Shown here piece after piece: positions 63,365-64,000 of a DNA stretch of 64,000 nt. The notes under the pieces were generated by a model. That model had not been told where the DNA came from. It ran no database searches and worked only from the letters and a program-made list of their open reading frames with translations. Origin of the DNA: Chloroflexota bacterium (lineage in GTDB: Bacteria > Chloroflexota > Anaerolineae > Caldilineales > Caldilineaceae); assembly GCA_018969295.1 (NCBI GenBank), contig JAGWYN010000010.1, positions 1 to 64,000 on the forward strand, written 5' to 3'. The position numbers and the translations under genes are program-made. Position 1 is the first letter of the stretch. Each line of letters begins with the position of its first letter.

Positions 63365-64000
63365 ATGGACACCCATCTGACCGACCGCAATATCGTCTTG
63401 ACAGGATTCATGGGGGTCGGCAAAAGCACGGTCGGCCACCTCCTGAGCAAACGGCTGGGGCGCCGGTTCGTGGACATGGACGCTCTGCTGGTGGAGCGCT
63501 TCGGCAAGAGCATCCCCGCCGTTTTTGCCGAGGAGGGGGAGGAGGCCTTCCGCCTGGCAGAGGCCCGGCTCTGCCAGGAACTGGCGGGCGAGCGTGGGCT
63601 GGTGGTCAGCACAGGAGGCGGCGCCTTGGTGAACGCAGAAAGCCGACAGGCCTTCGAAGCCAGCAGCACCGTTGTCTGTCTGCACGCAGCCGAAGAGGTG
63701 CTGGTCAGCCGGCTGGCCGCGACCGCCGACCGCCCGCTGGTCGCAGGGGAAGAGGCAGAACGCCGACAGCGGGTGCGCAGCCTGCTGGCCCAGCGGCGCC
63801 TGGCCTACGGCGCGATCGCCTACCAGGTAGATACCACTGCGCTCAGCGCGGAGGATGTCGCCGAACAGGTGCTGTCGGCGGTGCGCGCCGACCAGGAGCT
63901 GCCCGGTCTGACCCGGATCGGGGTGGCGGGCCCGGCCGGCAGCTACGACCTGCTTTTGGGCAACGGGCTGTTGGAGAACGCAGGAGCCCTGCTGGCCCGC
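63365..64000 (+). CDS. aroKB: Shikimate kinase fused to 3-dehydroquinate synthase (N-terminal part)
   Basis: Visible part is 212 codons, open to the right edge. Residues about 8-165 are shikimate kinase: Walker A GFMGVGKSTVG (about 13-23), VDMDALLVERFGKSIPAVFAEEGEEAFR (about 37-64) and STGGGALVNAES (about 80-91), with an adenine-lid region RPLVAG. From about residue 186 the protein starts dehydroquinate-synthase-like sequence (RIGVAGPAGSYDLLLGNGLLENAGALLA), matching AroB N-termini. So it is a bifunctional AroK-AroB enzyme. The C-terminal domain and stop lie outside the window. Confidence 0.88.
   Translation, partial: MDTHLTDRNIVLTGFMGVGKSTVGHLLSKRLGRRFVDMDALLVERFGKSIPAVFAEEGEEAFRLAEARLCQELAGERGLVVSTGGGALVNAESRQAFEASSTVVCLHAAEEVLVSRLAATADRPLVAGEEAERRQRVRSLLAQRRLAYGAIAYQVDTTALSAEDVAEQVLSAVRADQELPGLTRIGVAGPAGSYDLLLGNGLLENAGALLAR

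Overview
This 64-kb, GC-rich window carries about 46 protein genes and no rRNA, tRNA or CRISPR array that I could see. The gene content suggests a bacterium of the phylum Chloroflexota, possibly Caldilineae-like. The clues are many LysM and TAEP-type repeat surface proteins, an ECF sigma factor paired with a DUF5667-type membrane protein, Lgt with several lipoproteins, no outer-membrane/LPS genes, and a split Complex I cluster with fused NuoCD. That placement is inference, not a database match. Most promoters I can read are sigma70-like with 17-bp spacers.

Layout. Bases 1-800 hold two dead transposase remnants (an IS982-like gene with an internal deletion and an ISAs1 C-terminal fragment). 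Next is xylB on the plus strand (909-2402). A minus-strand phosphate block follows (2448-10222): response regulator, histidine kinase, pstS, pstC, pstA, pstB, with an EamA transporter and an M32 carboxypeptidase upstream (to 12710). The PstA permease contains a second phosphate-binding domain whose two halves are in reversed order relative to PstS, i.e. it looks circularly permuted. A short plus-strand group (S1-domain protein, short-chain dehydrogenase, dgt) covers 13036-16077. The minus-strand ffh-rpsP-khpA-rimM-dprA-manC-membrane protein operon (16091-22390) starts from a near-consensus promoter.

From 22577 to 27754 (minus) are an ECF sigma factor with a putative anti-sigma/LysM wall protein, a CDP-alcohol phosphatidyltransferase and a secreted FG-GAP protein. 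From 27965 to 40986 (plus) are mdh, a partial Complex I set (nuoB, nuoCD, nuoI), a UPF0173 hydrolase, two small proteins, an FAD oxidoreductase, a membrane spermidine-synthase-like protein, a bacterial eRF1-like protein and clpC. From 41023 to 53791 are a secreted Asp-box/DUF1906/golvesin-like protein, yceI, a polar amino-acid ABC transporter, an aminotransferase, lgt, a DinB protein, two LysM proteins, a zinc-finger membrane protein and nadK. The right end has a phosphoesterase, a triple-cNMP/double-PH membrane protein, uvrC, a secreted DNRLRE/fibronectin-type protein and the aromatic genes aroC, a P-loop kinase and an aroK-aroB fusion cut by the window edge.

The points most worth following are: the circularly permuted PstS domain inside PstA; a shared C-terminal [WY]LP[LV][IL]xR motif on all three large exported non-lipoproteins; a five-copy CTGTCA-containing array just upstream of the sensor-kinase promoter; and the cNMP/PH membrane protein.
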